DNA of 64,000 nt from assembly GCF_003217575.1 (NCBI RefSeq), contig NZ_QJTC01000004.1, positions 124,001 to 188,000 of the forward strand, given 5' to 3'. The notes beneath the pieces were generated by a model. It was given only the letters and a program-made list of their open reading frames with translations. It ran no database searches and was not told the origin of the DNA. The position numbers and the translations under genes were made by a program. Positions 17,781 through 26,745 of the stretch are shown in pieces (the stretch's first letter is position 1; every line of letters starts with the position of its first letter). The stretch comes from Xylophilus ampelinus (lineage in GTDB: Bacteria; Pseudomonadota; Gammaproteobacteria; Burkholderiales; Burkholderiaceae_C).

Positions 17781-19449
17781 ACCAGCCCCTCGCCCCGCGC
17801 TCCGGCGCGCTCCGCCCCTGCGTCGCCGGCCGCTTCGCACCGATCCTGCTGCCCTTGGCGCTGGCCGCCTGCACCCTGCCGCGCCCGCCCGCGGTGCCCG
17901 AGGCCCCGGTGCCGACCGCCTGGCGCACACCGCTGCCGCCGGCGCCGACCACCGGAGTCCCCACCATCGCCGCCAACCCGGCCGTCGATCCGTCTCTGCC
18001 CCACGGCGGCACCCCGGCCGGCCTGGCGCGCTGGTGGGAAGGCACGGGCGATCCGCTGCTTGCCCCGCTGGTGGATGCCGCCAACGCGGCCAGCCCCACC
18101 CTGGCGCAGGCGGCCTCGCGCATCGGCCAGGCGCGCGCCCAGCGCATCACCACCGGCGCGGCGCTGGGCCCGACGCTGGACGCCACCGCCAACATCAGCC
18201 GCGGTTTCCAGCCGCAGTTCTTCGCGGTCGCCACCTCGGCGCAGGGCAACCTGCAGGCGTCGTGGGAGCCCGACGTGTTCGGCGGCAACCGTGCGGCGCG
18301 CGACGCGGCGCAGGCCCGGCTCGAAGGCGCGCAGGCCGGCTGGCACGACGCGCGAGTGTCGGTCGCGGCCGAGACGGCCAACCAGCTCAACGCCCTGCGC
18401 GCCTGCCGCGAGCAGCTGGAGGTGGTCCGCAGCGATGCCCGGTCGCGCCGCGAGAGCGCCCGGCACTCGGCTCTCAGCACCCAGGCCGGCTTCCAGGCAC
18501 CGGCCGACGACGCGCTGGCCCGCGCCAGCGCGGCCGACGCGGGCAACCGCCTCCTGCAGCAGCAGGCGCAGTGCGACGTGGCGGTGAAGGGCCTCGTCGC
18601 CCTCACCGCGCTGGACGAAGATCTGCTGCGGCAGGAGCTGGCCGCCACGCCGGTGCGGCCGCCGCCGGAATCGCTTTTTTCCATCGCCGAGCTGCCGGCC
18701 CAGGTGCTGGCCCAGCGGCCCGACATCGCGGTTGCCGCGCGCGACGTAGTGGCCGCCAGCGCCGACGTGGGCAATGCCGACGCGCAACGCTATCCGCGGC
18801 TCACCATCGGCGGATCGGTCGGGCGCTTCTATGTCGATGCACCGTCGGTCTCGGGCAGCAGCAACATCTGGACGCTCGGGCCGATCCAGCTGTCGCTGCC
18901 GCTGTTCGACGGTGGCCGGCGCGTTGCCAACGCCGCCGCGGCACGCATCAAGTACGACGAGGCGGTCGCCGTCTACCGCGCACGCCTGCGCCAGGCGGTG
19001 CGCGAGGTGGAGGAGGCGCTGGTCAACCTGCGCGCCACCGCCGACCGCACCGCCGATGCCGAGACCGCCGCGGCCGGCTACCGCGCCTCGTTCGAAGGCT
19101 TCCAGGCGCGCTACGACGCGGGCCTGGCCAGCCAGATCCAGCTGGAGGACGCCCGCCGCACCGCACTGGCGGCCGAGACGACGCGGGTGAACCTGAAGCG
19201 CGAACGCATGGCCGCCTGGATCGCGCTGTACCGCGCGGCCGGCGGCGGCTGGGAGCCAGCGGCCGCCGGCCGCGCGATCCGGCGTTCTCGCAGGACGGGC
19301 CGGTGCCGGGCGCGCCGGGCACCGCCGTCGCCAGCGCGGGCGCGGGCGGCACGCCGTCGGCCGCTGCGACCCCGGCGCTCGCAGCGCCGGCACCGTCCTC
19401 GTCGTCCGCACCGCCCGCGTCGCCTTCGTCTCCCGGCGCGGCCCGCTGA
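17777..19449 (+). CDS. RND efflux outer-membrane factor, NodT family, with a 3' frameshift
   Basis: Outer-membrane channel lipoprotein of a tripartite pump. The signal ends LALAACTLP (lipobox cysteine), followed by two OEP repeats (ANISRGFQPQFFAV, WEPDVFGG; PDIAVAARDV, QLSLPLFDGGRRV). The conserved domain ends at GGGWEP near 19255. There the sensible frame changes: the start frame turns into an Arg-rich string with no stop and continues into the next gene, while the other frame reads DPAFSQDGPVPGAPG, an Ala/Ser tail and a stop at 19449. This fits a 1-base deletion (or 2-base insertion) near 19255-19275. The channel itself should be intact. Confidence 0.85.
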
Positions 19450-19525
19450 TGGCCCGACCGATCCCCGCCCCGCCGCCCTTTCGCGCCCCACGCCCACCGC
19501 TTCCAGCCCCCTGCCGGACACCGCC

Positions 19526-20791
19526 ATGCACCCTGCCCTGCGCACCGCCTACACCCTCGCCGCCCGCCTGCTGCCCGCCCCCCTGGCGCAGCCCGCACGG
19601 CGCAGGGTCGCTCTTCTTTTGATAGCTGGCGGCCTGGGACTGGCAACGGCTGCAGGCCTTTTCGGCTTGAACCGCGCGCGTGCGGCCGACAAGCCCGCCG
19701 CGCCGCGCCCGGCCCTGAGCGTGACCACCGTGCTGCCGCAGAAAATCTCGCTGCCGGTGACCTTCGCCGCCAACGGCAGCATCGCCGCCTGGCAGGAGGC
19801 GATCATCGGATCGGAGGCCAACGGCCTGCGGCTGACCGACGTGCGTGTCAACGTGGGCGACACGGTCAAGGCCGGCCAGGTGCTGGCCACCTTCTCGGCC
19901 GAGACGGTCAAGGCCGAGCTGGCCCAGTCGCGCGCCAGCGTGCTGGAGGCCGAGGCCACCGCCGCCGACGCCGCGGCCAATGCCCGGCGCGCCCGCACGC
20001 TGGAGAAGAGCGGCGCGCTCAGCGCCTCCCAGATCGCCCAGTACCAGACCACCGAGCAGACCGCCAAGGCCCGGGTGGAAGCGGCCCGCGCGGCCTACAA
20101 CGCTCAGCAGGTGCGGCTGGGCTACGCCTCGGTCCGCGCACCCGACAGCGGCGTGATCTCTTCCCGCACCGCGACCGTCGGCGCGGTGGTGGGCGCAGGC
20201 ACCGAGCTGTTCCGTATGGTCAGGAAGGGCCGGCTCGAATGGCGGGCGGAGGTCACTTCGGCGGAGCTGGGCCGCATCCAGCCGGGCACCGTCGCCCGCA
20301 TCGTGGCCGCCAGCGGCGCGGTGCTGGAGGGCAAGGTGCGGATGGTGGCGCCGACGGTCGATCCGCAGACCCGCAACGGCCTCGTCTACGTCGACCTGCC
20401 GTCGCAGGCGGGTTACGGCATTCCGGCCGACCCGGCGCCGGGCCGCCCCAGCCCCGGGGGCCTGTTCCGCCCGGGCATGTTCGCCCACGGCGACTTCGCG
20501 CTGGGCCAGACCGATGCGCTGACTGTGCCGCAGCGGTCGGTGGTGGTACGCGAGGCGTTCAGCTACGTCTTCGCGGTCGACCAGGACCAGCGGGTGTCGC
20601 AGCGCAAGGTGCAGACCGGCCGCCGCGTGGGCGACCGGCTGGAGATCACCGCGGGCCTGGCGGCCGACACGCCGGTGGTGGTGCAGGGCGCGGGCTTCCT
20701 GAACGACCGCGACCTGGTCAAGGTGGTGCAGGAATCGGAACTGAAAACACCCGCAGCCGGCGAAACGCCCCGACCTGCTGCTACGAAATAA
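19526..20791 (+). CDS. RND efflux periplasmic adaptor (membrane fusion protein)
   Basis: HlyD/MdtA-type adaptor of about 421 residues linking pump and channel. An N-terminal anchor (RRVALLLIAGGLGLATAAGL) precedes a lipoyl half-motif (GLRLTDVRVNVGDTVKAGQVLA), a coiled-coil hairpin (QSRASVLEAEATAAD), the second lipoyl half (SVRAPDSGVISSRTATVG) and beta-barrel domains. The anchor segment is encoded by a copy of the short dispersed repeat (19610-19671). The reading frame is open upstream into the outer-membrane factor with no stop between, so the true start is uncertain; ATG 19526 gives the usual length. Confidence 0.9.
   Translation: MHPALRTAYTLAARLLPAPLAQPARRRVALLLIAGGLGLATAAGLFGLNRARAADKPAAPRPALSVTTVLPQKISLPVTFAANGSIAAWQEAIIGSEANGLRLTDVRVNVGDTVKAGQVLATFSAETVKAELAQSRASVLEAEATAADAAANARRARTLEKSGALSASQIAQYQTTEQTAKARVEAARAAYNAQQVRLGYASVRAPDSGVISSRTATVGAVVGAGTELFRMVRKGRLEWRAEVTSAELGRIQPGTVARIVAASGAVLEGKVRMVAPTVDPQTRNGLVYVDLPSQAGYGIPADPAPGRPSPGGLFRPGMFAHGDFALGQTDALTVPQRSVVVREAFSYVFAVDQDQRVSQRKVQTGRRVGDRLEITAGLAADTPVVVQGAGFLNDRDLVKVVQESELKTPAAGETPRPAATK
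19610..19671 (+). repeat. Short dispersed repeat, copy 2 (inside a coding sequence)
   Basis: CTTTTGATAGCT-GGCGGC, a variable middle, then CGGCTGCAGGCCTTTTCGGCTTGAA match the intergenic repeats, especially the copy at 32746 which ends TTTCGGCTTGAA. The first AT-rich arm is partly lost. Unlike the others it lies inside a gene and encodes the adaptor's membrane anchor in frame. Confidence 0.55.
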
Positions 20792-20839
20792 GGAGCAGAC
20801 GATGTCGAAACCCTGCCCCCCTCTCGCGGTAGCCCGGCC

Positions 20840-23800
20840 ATGAACGTTTCCTCCTGGTCGATCAAGAACCCGATCCCGGCGGTGATGCTGTTCGTGCTGC
20901 TGGCCTTCGCCGGCCTGCTGTCCTTCGAGGCGATGAAGGTGCAGAACTTCCCCGACATGGACCTGCCGCTGGTCAACGTCACCGCCCTGCTGCCCGGCGC
21001 CGCGCCCGGCCAGCTGGAGACCGACGTGGCCCGCAAGATCGAGAACTCGATCGCCACGCTGCAGGGCCTGAAGCACATCACCACCACGGTGCAGGACGGC
21101 ACCGTCACCATCCTGGCCGAGTTCCGGCTGGAGAAGCCGGTGCAGGAAGCGGTGGACGACGTGCGCTCGGCCGTGAGCCGGGTCCGCGCCGACATGCCGG
21201 CCGACCTGCGCGACCCGATCATCACCAAGGTCGACCTGGCCGGCACGCCGGTGCTGGCCTACACGGTGCAGTCCACCAAGCTCGACGACGAGGGCCTTTC
21301 GTGGTTCGTCGAGGACACCATCGCCCGGCGCCTGCTGGCGGTGCCCGGCGTGGGCGCGGTCAACCGCGTGGGCGGCGTGCAGCGCGAGGTGCGGGTGGCG
21401 CTCGATGCCAACAAGCTCCAGTCCCTCGGCGCCAGCGCGGCCGACATCTCGCGCCAGTTGCGGCAGGTGCAGGCGGAGAGCGCCGGCGGCCGGGCCGACC
21501 TGGGCGGCAGCGAGCAGCCGGTGCGCACCCTGGCCACCGTCCAATCGGCCGCCGAACTGGGCGCGCTGCAGCTCTCGCTCGCCAGCGGCCAGCGCGTCCG
21601 GCTCGACCAGGTCGCCACCGTCACCGACACCGTGGCCGAGCGCCGCGCCGCAGCCCTGCTCGACGGCAAGCCGGTCGTCGGCTTCGAGGTGGCCCGCAGC
21701 CGCGGCGCCAGCGAGGTGGAAGTGGGCGCGCAGGTGCAGAAGGTGCTGGAGCAGCTGAAGGCCGACCATCCCGACATCACCCTGACCGAGGCGTTCAACT
21801 TCGTGCAGCCGGTGGCCGAGGAGTACGAAGGCTCGATGCACCTGCTCTACGAGGGCGCGATCCTGGCGGTGATCGTCGTGTGGCTCTTTTTGCGCAACTG
21901 GCGTGCCACGCTGGTCTCGGCGGTGGCGCTGCCGCTGTCGGTGGTCCCGGCCTTCATCGGCATGTACGCGCTGGGCTTCTCGGTCAACGTGATCACGCTG
22001 CTGGCGCTGTCTTTGGTGATCGGCATCCTGGTGGACGATGCGATCGTCGAGGTGGAGAACATCGTGCGCCACCTGCGCATGGGCAAGTCGCCCTACCAGG
22101 CGGCGATGGAGGCGGCCGACGAGATCGGGCTGGCCGTCGTCGCGACCACCTTCACCCTGATCGCGGTGTTCCTGCCGACCGCCTTCATGAGCGGCATCGC
22201 CGGCCGCTTCTTCAAGCAGTTCGGCTGGACGGCGGCGCTCGCCGTGTTCGCCTCGCTGTTGGTCGCCCGGGTGCTGACGCCGATGATGGCGGCCTATCTG
22301 TTGAAGCCGATCGTCGATGCCGAGAAGGAGCCGCGCTGGCTCGCCGCCTACATGCGCTGGGTCGCCTGGTGCCTCAGGCACCGGCTGGCGACGACCGCGC
22401 CGGCGATGGTGTTCTTCGTCGGCTCGATCGCGCTGATCCCGCTGCTGCCGACCGGCTTCATTCCGCCCGACGACAACTCGCAGACCCAGGTGTACCTGGA
22501 GCTGCCGCCCGGCAGCACCCTGCGGCAGACGATGGCCGCGGCCGAGGACACGCGCCTGCGGCTGATGCGGCTCGACAACATCAGGAGCATCTACACCACC
22601 GTCGGCGCCGGCAGCGCGGGCTCCGACCCGGTCGCCGGCAGCGCCGCGGCCGAGCCGCGCAAGGCCACGCTGACCATCCAGCTGGTGCCGCGCGGCGAGC
22701 GGCCGCGCAAGCAGGTGACCGAGTCCCTGATCCGCACCGCGCTGGAATCGCAACCCGGCGTGCGGATGAAGGTGGGCCTGGCCGGCGGCAACGAGAAATA
22801 CATCCTGGTGCTGGCCGGCGACGATCCGCAGGCGCTGGCCGCCGCCGCCCGGGACGTGGAGCGCGATCTGCGCAGCGTGCCGGGCTTCGGCAACATCGGC
22901 TCGTCGGCCAGCCTGGTGCGCCCCGAGATCGCGGTGCGGCCCGACTCCGCCCGCGCCGCCGACCGGGGCGTGACCAGCGCCGCCATCGCCGAGACGCTGC
23001 GCGTGGCCACCGTCGGCGACTACGACGTGGCGCTGCCCAAGCTCAACCTGGCGACGCGGCAGGTGCCGATCGTGGTGCGCCTGGGCGACGCGGCCCGTAC
23101 CGACCTGGCCGTGTTGGAGCGCCTGACCGTGCCCGGCACCCGCGGCCCGGTGATGCTGGGCGACGTCGCCACGCTGGAGGTGGCCGGCGGCCCGGCCGTC
23201 ATCAGCCGCTACGACCGGGCGCGCAACATCAACTTCGAGATCGAGCTGTCGGGTGTGCCGCTGGGCGACGCGGCCAAGCTGGTGCGCGAGCTGCCCTCGG
23301 TCAGGAACCTGCCGCCCGGCGTGCGGGTGACCGAGGTGGGCGACGCCGAGGTGATGGGCGAGCTGTTCGCGAGCTTCGGCCTGGCGATGCTCACCGGCGT
23401 GCTGTGCATCTACATCGTGCTGGTGCTGCTGTTCAAGGACTTCCTGCACCCGGTGACCATCCTGGCCGCGCTCCCGCTGTCGCTCGGCGGCGCCTTCGTC
23501 GGCCTCTTGATCGCGCAGAAGAGCTTCTCGATGCCCTCGCTCATCGGGCTGATCATGCTGATGGGCATCGCGACCAAAAACTCGATCCTGCTGGTCGAGT
23601 ACGCGATCCTGGCCCGCCGCGGCCAGCGCCACGCCGGCGGTGATGCGGTCAGTGGCGCCGATGCGCACGACCGCCCGCCGATGAGCCGCCGGGACGCACT
23701 GCTGGACGCCTGCCACAAGCGCGCCCGGCCGATCGTCATGACGACGCTCGCCATGGGCGCCGGCATGATGCCGATCGCGCTCGGCCTGGGCGCGGCCGAT

Positions 23801-23983
23801 TCGAGCTTCCGCTCGCCGATGGCGGTCGCGGTCATCGGCGGCCTGCTCACCTCGACCGTGCTGAGCCTGTTGGTGATCCCGCCGGTGTTCACCTACATCG
23901 ACGACCTGGGGCAGTGGGTGATGCGCACGGCGCGGGGCAGGCGGGCGCCGCAGGGCGAGCCGGCGGCCGGCCCGCAGCCTTGA
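20840..23983 (+). CDS. RND multidrug efflux pump, inner-membrane subunit
   Basis: Proton-driven transporter of 1047 residues, full length for the HAE-1/MdtB-like group. It starts MNVSSWSIKNPIPAVMLFVL. Twelve transmembrane helices are expected, with the proton-relay aspartate pair in VIGILVDDAIVEVEN (TM4), large periplasmic porter loops, and the second-half signature LMGIATKNSILLVEYA. The loop after it carries a short His/Asp/Ala insert. It lies 48 bases after the adaptor gene and completes the operon. Substrate is unknown. Confidence 0.94.
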   Translation: MNVSSWSIKNPIPAVMLFVLLAFAGLLSFEAMKVQNFPDMDLPLVNVTALLPGAAPGQLETDVARKIENSIATLQGLKHITTTVQDGTVTILAEFRLEKPVQEAVDDVRSAVSRVRADMPADLRDPIITKVDLAGTPVLAYTVQSTKLDDEGLSWFVEDTIARRLLAVPGVGAVNRVGGVQREVRVALDANKLQSLGASAADISRQLRQVQAESAGGRADLGGSEQPVRTLATVQSAAELGALQLSLASGQRVRLDQVATVTDTVAERRAAALLDGKPVVGFEVARSRGASEVEVGAQVQKVLEQLKADHPDITLTEAFNFVQPVAEEYEGSMHLLYEGAILAVIVVWLFLRNWRATLVSAVALPLSVVPAFIGMYALGFSVNVITLLALSLVIGILVDDAIVEVENIVRHLRMGKSPYQAAMEAADEIGLAVVATTFTLIAVFLPTAFMSGIAGRFFKQFGWTAALAVFASLLVARVLTPMMAAYLLKPIVDAEKEPRWLAAYMRWVAWCLRHRLATTAPAMVFFVGSIALIPLLPTGFIPPDDNSQTQVYLELPPGSTLRQTMAAAEDTRLRLMRLDNIRSIYTTVGAGSAGSDPVAGSAAAEPRKATLTIQLVPRGERPRKQVTESLIRTALESQPGVRMKVGLAGGNEKYILVLAGDDPQALAAAARDVERDLRSVPGFGNIGSSASLVRPEIAVRPDSARAADRGVTSAAIAETLRVATVGDYDVALPKLNLATRQVPIVVRLGDAARTDLAVLERLTVPGTRGPVMLGDVATLEVAGGPAVISRYDRARNINFEIELSGVPLGDAAKLVRELPSVRNLPPGVRVTEVGDAEVMGELFASFGLAMLTGVLCIYIVLVLLFKDFLHPVTILAALPLSLGGAFVGLLIAQKSFSMPSLIGLIMLMGIATKNSILLVEYAILARRGQRHAGGDAVSGADAHDRPPMSRRDALLDACHKRARPIVMTTLAMGAGMMPIALGLGAADSSFRSPMAVAVIGGLLTSTVLSLLVIPPVFTYIDDLGQWVMRTARGRRAPQGEPAAGPQP

Positions 23984-24288
23984 CCGCGAAGGCGGGCGGC
24001 TGGATCCGACCGCCGGTTGGGGCTTTTCGGGCGCGTCGACAGCGGCGTCGTATGCTCCTCGCTTCGGTGCATGTGGATTGCATGCGATATCCGGCTCTTT
24101 CGCCTGCGGTGTGCGATTCGGCGGGCGCCATGCCGTACGCCGGCAGCCAGGTGGCGCGCGGCGGCCGGTTGTGCATTTTGGGCAACCAGGACAATAAGGA
24201 GACGCCGTTCGCGGTCACCAGCTTTGGGGGAGTGCTCCTCACCTGCGTGATACGATTGCATACAAACGCAGGATAATCTCGGGCTCCC
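23984..24288. other. Intergenic region between pump and HD-domain gene
   Basis: About 305 bases with no gene-like frame. A -10-like GATAAT lies at 24272-24277, 11 bases before the HD-domain ATG, without a clear -35 box. No terminator with a T-run could be seen after the pump gene. Confidence 0.3.
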
Positions 24289-25509
24289 ATGAAGCTCATC
24301 CCGCTCAACCTCGACTCGATCAGAATCGGCAAGCCGTTGCCGTTTTCGATCAGGACCACCAGCGGTACGCTGCTGGCGTCGAAGGGCTTCGTATTCGAGG
24401 CCCGTGACCAGGTGCAGGCGATGGTCACGCGCGTCGGCACGCTCTGCGTCGATATCGCCGAGTCGCCCGAGCAGCACCGTGCGTTCATGGGCCAGATCGA
24501 CGTGCTGGTGCGCAAGGAGCACACGATCGGCCAGATCGCGACCGCCTGGATCGACGCCGGGCTGCCGACCGTCGATCCGCGCAGCCGCGCCGAGGAGACG
24601 CTGCGTGGTGCACCGCCCGACTGGCACGACATGCAGATCCGCGCGACCGCCCTGCTGCGCGATCCGAAAGCCCCCGATTTCCTGACCCGCCTGGGGCGGC
24701 TGCACGCCGAGCTGGACGTGCTATCGCGCCGCATGCCCGACGCCACCCTGTTCGCCCTGACCCATTTCGCATCGAGCGAGCTGGAGATGTACAGCGCCAC
24801 GCACGGCATGCTGGTAGCCGTGGTCTGCATCATGGCGGCCCGCGACACCCTCAAATGGGACGCCGCCACGGTCGAGACGGTGGGCAAGGCCGCGCTGACG
24901 ATGAACATCAGCATGACCGAGCTGCAGGACGAGCTGGCCCAGCAGACCGCCCGCCCCAACGAGAACCAGATGGCGGTGATCGCCATGCATGCCCACGGCT
25001 CGGCCGGGCTGCTCGAGCGCCAGGGCATCACCGATCCGCTGTGGCTCGATGCGGTGCGACTGCACCACGAGCCGCCCTCGGGGGCCCTGCAGGACATGCA
25101 GCCGGCCGAGCGGCTGGCCCGGCTGATCGAACGGGCCGACATCTTCGCGGCACGCCTGTCGCCGCGGGTCTCGCGCACCGCCATGCCGGCGGCCGTCGCG
25201 ATGCGGGCCAGCTACCTCGACCGGGACCAGAAGGTGGACGAGGCGGGCAAGGCGCTGTTCAGCGCCATCGGCGTCTATCCGCCGGGCTGCTTCGTCAAGC
25301 TGGCGAGCAACGAGACGGCGATCGTGCTCAAGCGCGGCCGCACCGGCACCACGCCGAAGGTGGCGGTGGTGCTGAACCGACAGGGCTCGCCGATCGGCGA
25401 GATGGTGGTACGCGACACGATGCAGCCCGCCTACAAGATCGCCAACGGCGTGACCCACGGCGAGGTGAAGGTCAAGCTGCAGCTCGACCGACTGCTTGGA
25501 ATGATCTGA
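24289..25509 (+). CDS. HD-GYP-like protein with degenerate active site
   Basis: A soluble protein of 406 residues. The first ~130 residues are a DUF3391-like domain typical of HD-GYP phosphodiesterases (IRIGKPLPFSIRTTSGTLLA). The middle has the HD-GYP helices: SATHGMLVAVV, AMHAHGSAGLL, DAVRLHHEPPSG, ERLARLIERADIFAARL. The metal-binding HD pair is replaced (ALTMNISMTELQ where LLHDIGK is expected), and the GYP triplet is absent after HHE. It therefore probably lacks cyclic di-GMP hydrolysis and may bind a ligand instead. A conserved C-terminal domain follows. Confidence 0.8.
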   Translation: MKLIPLNLDSIRIGKPLPFSIRTTSGTLLASKGFVFEARDQVQAMVTRVGTLCVDIAESPEQHRAFMGQIDVLVRKEHTIGQIATAWIDAGLPTVDPRSRAEETLRGAPPDWHDMQIRATALLRDPKAPDFLTRLGRLHAELDVLSRRMPDATLFALTHFASSELEMYSATHGMLVAVVCIMAARDTLKWDAATVETVGKAALTMNISMTELQDELAQQTARPNENQMAVIAMHAHGSAGLLERQGITDPLWLDAVRLHHEPPSGALQDMQPAERLARLIERADIFAARLSPRVSRTAMPAAVAMRASYLDRDQKVDEAGKALFSAIGVYPPGCFVKLASNETAIVLKRGRTGTTPKVAVVLNRQGSPIGEMVVRDTMQPAYKIANGVTHGEVKVKLQLDRLLGMI

Positions 25510-25701
25510 TTCGCTGAGCCCGTCATGCACTTTTCCCGCGAGCTTCTCGGCTGTTTTCCTGTCTATCCGCCCCCGCAGTGCCTCGTCCGAGCGCACTGGC
25601 ATGGCGCCGTATATCGCCTGATGCCCCATGGATTCGCATTGCACCGACGCACCTGGAGGAGTTGATCCGAAGATTTGATTTTGGCGATCCGAGGCAATTT
25701 C

Positions 25702-26697
25702 ATGGAAATCTCCGCAACCGGTGTCCCCACATCGCCCGCCGCGCCGGACGGCAGCATCGGCGCGCAGCGCGATACCCCGCTACGCATCTGCGCACCACCG
25801 TCAGGCGGGCCCCTCGATGGGTTACCGCGCCTGCGCCGCACCCATTCGGCTACGGCCGCGTTGGCCCGGCTCCCGACACCCACCCCGCGTCTCGACGCGC
25901 TATTCGCAAGCGTCCAGCCGGCACGAGGAAAGATATGGGATACCGAGTCGGGAGCGGTGCACAGAACACCGATCCAGAAGCAGGAAATAGAAGACCTCGG
26001 CGAAGGCCGGGCGCGTGTGAGGATCAACCCGACGCGGCTGTTCGTGTCCACCGCACCGGCACGGGAAGACGCGCATTCCGGCGATTCCTCCGCCCTGGCC
26101 GAGCGTTTCGGCATGACTGTCGACGAAATCGACAACAGCCGGCGAACGCCGACGTTCCGTGCCCAAACCGAGACAGACGGTGCAACCCCGTCGCAGCGCT
26201 CGCTAGCTCAGCGCTTGCGGCTGGACGACCTGCGCGAAAAGAAACTGGAATACAAGTGGAATATCGCCAAGAACGGCAGCCTGGTTATCGGTGAAGTGCA
26301 TCCTGGCGTGGCATTGGATGAGCCGATGACAACCAAGCAGGCACGCAAGAAGAAACAGCCGTTCGCGCAAGGCCACGTCACCCTGGTCGGGGGCCAGCCA
26401 TGGCAACAACCTTGGCAGAGTAATTGCCAGATACCCGAAGCCCGCATTTGCGGCACGCTCTACTACGACGACCACGGCGAGTTGTCGATCGATAACGATT
26501 CCGGTCGCTTCAGCGAATATGTAGACCGCACACCCGAGCATCTTGCGCAGGTCGCCCGGCTCTTCCAGCAGTACGGCTTGCCTGTGAAACAGGAATGGAT
26601 CACCAAGCCGCCGGTGCCGCTACGAAATCCATCCACTCCATCGCACGACGCAGCGACTGCGGCAAGCAGGGCCGCCAACGTCGCCCAGGGCGGTTGA
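25702..26697 (+). CDS. Orphan protein resembling a secreted effector
   Basis: 331 residues, no signal peptide, no membrane segment. The first ~80 residues are rich in Ser, Thr, Pro and Arg (GGPLDGLPRLRRTHS), like the N-termini of type III effectors of plant pathogens. The C-terminal half has a compact conserved-looking domain: KWNIAKNGSLVIGEVHPG, GHVTLVGG, ARICGTLYYDDHGEL, IDNDSGRFSEYVDRTPEHL. I recall similar 'IdNdSGRys' modules in effectors and toxins but cannot name the family. Base composition is visibly less GC-rich than neighbours. No PIP/hrp box was found upstream, and no secretion genes are near. ATG 25702 has GAGG 8 bases upstream. Confidence 0.6.
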   Translation: MEISATGVPTSPAAPDGSIGAQRDTPLRICAPPSGGPLDGLPRLRRTHSATAALARLPTPTPRLDALFASVQPARGKIWDTESGAVHRTPIQKQEIEDLGEGRARVRINPTRLFVSTAPAREDAHSGDSSALAERFGMTVDEIDNSRRTPTFRAQTETDGATPSQRSLAQRLRLDDLREKKLEYKWNIAKNGSLVIGEVHPGVALDEPMTTKQARKKKQPFAQGHVTLVGGQPWQQPWQSNCQIPEARICGTLYYDDHGELSIDNDSGRFSEYVDRTPEHLAQVARLFQQYGLPVKQEWITKPPVPLRNPSTPSHDAATAASRAANVAQGG

Positions 26698-26745
26698 TTC
26701 AACCCATCCCCTGGATCGCTGCAACCGTGCGGACGGGCGGTGGAT

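Noticed and set aside
17261-23716. A very long open frame on the minus strand opposite the efflux operon
   Set aside because: It lies antisense to well-supported TetR, channel, adaptor and pump genes, and its product is His/Arg/Gln-rich with no recognisable domain. Long antisense frames are expected at this GC content.
25510-25701. A PIP/hrp box upstream of the effector-like gene
   Set aside because: TTCG motifs occur (for example 25510 and near 25632) but no pair has the required 15-16 base spacing.
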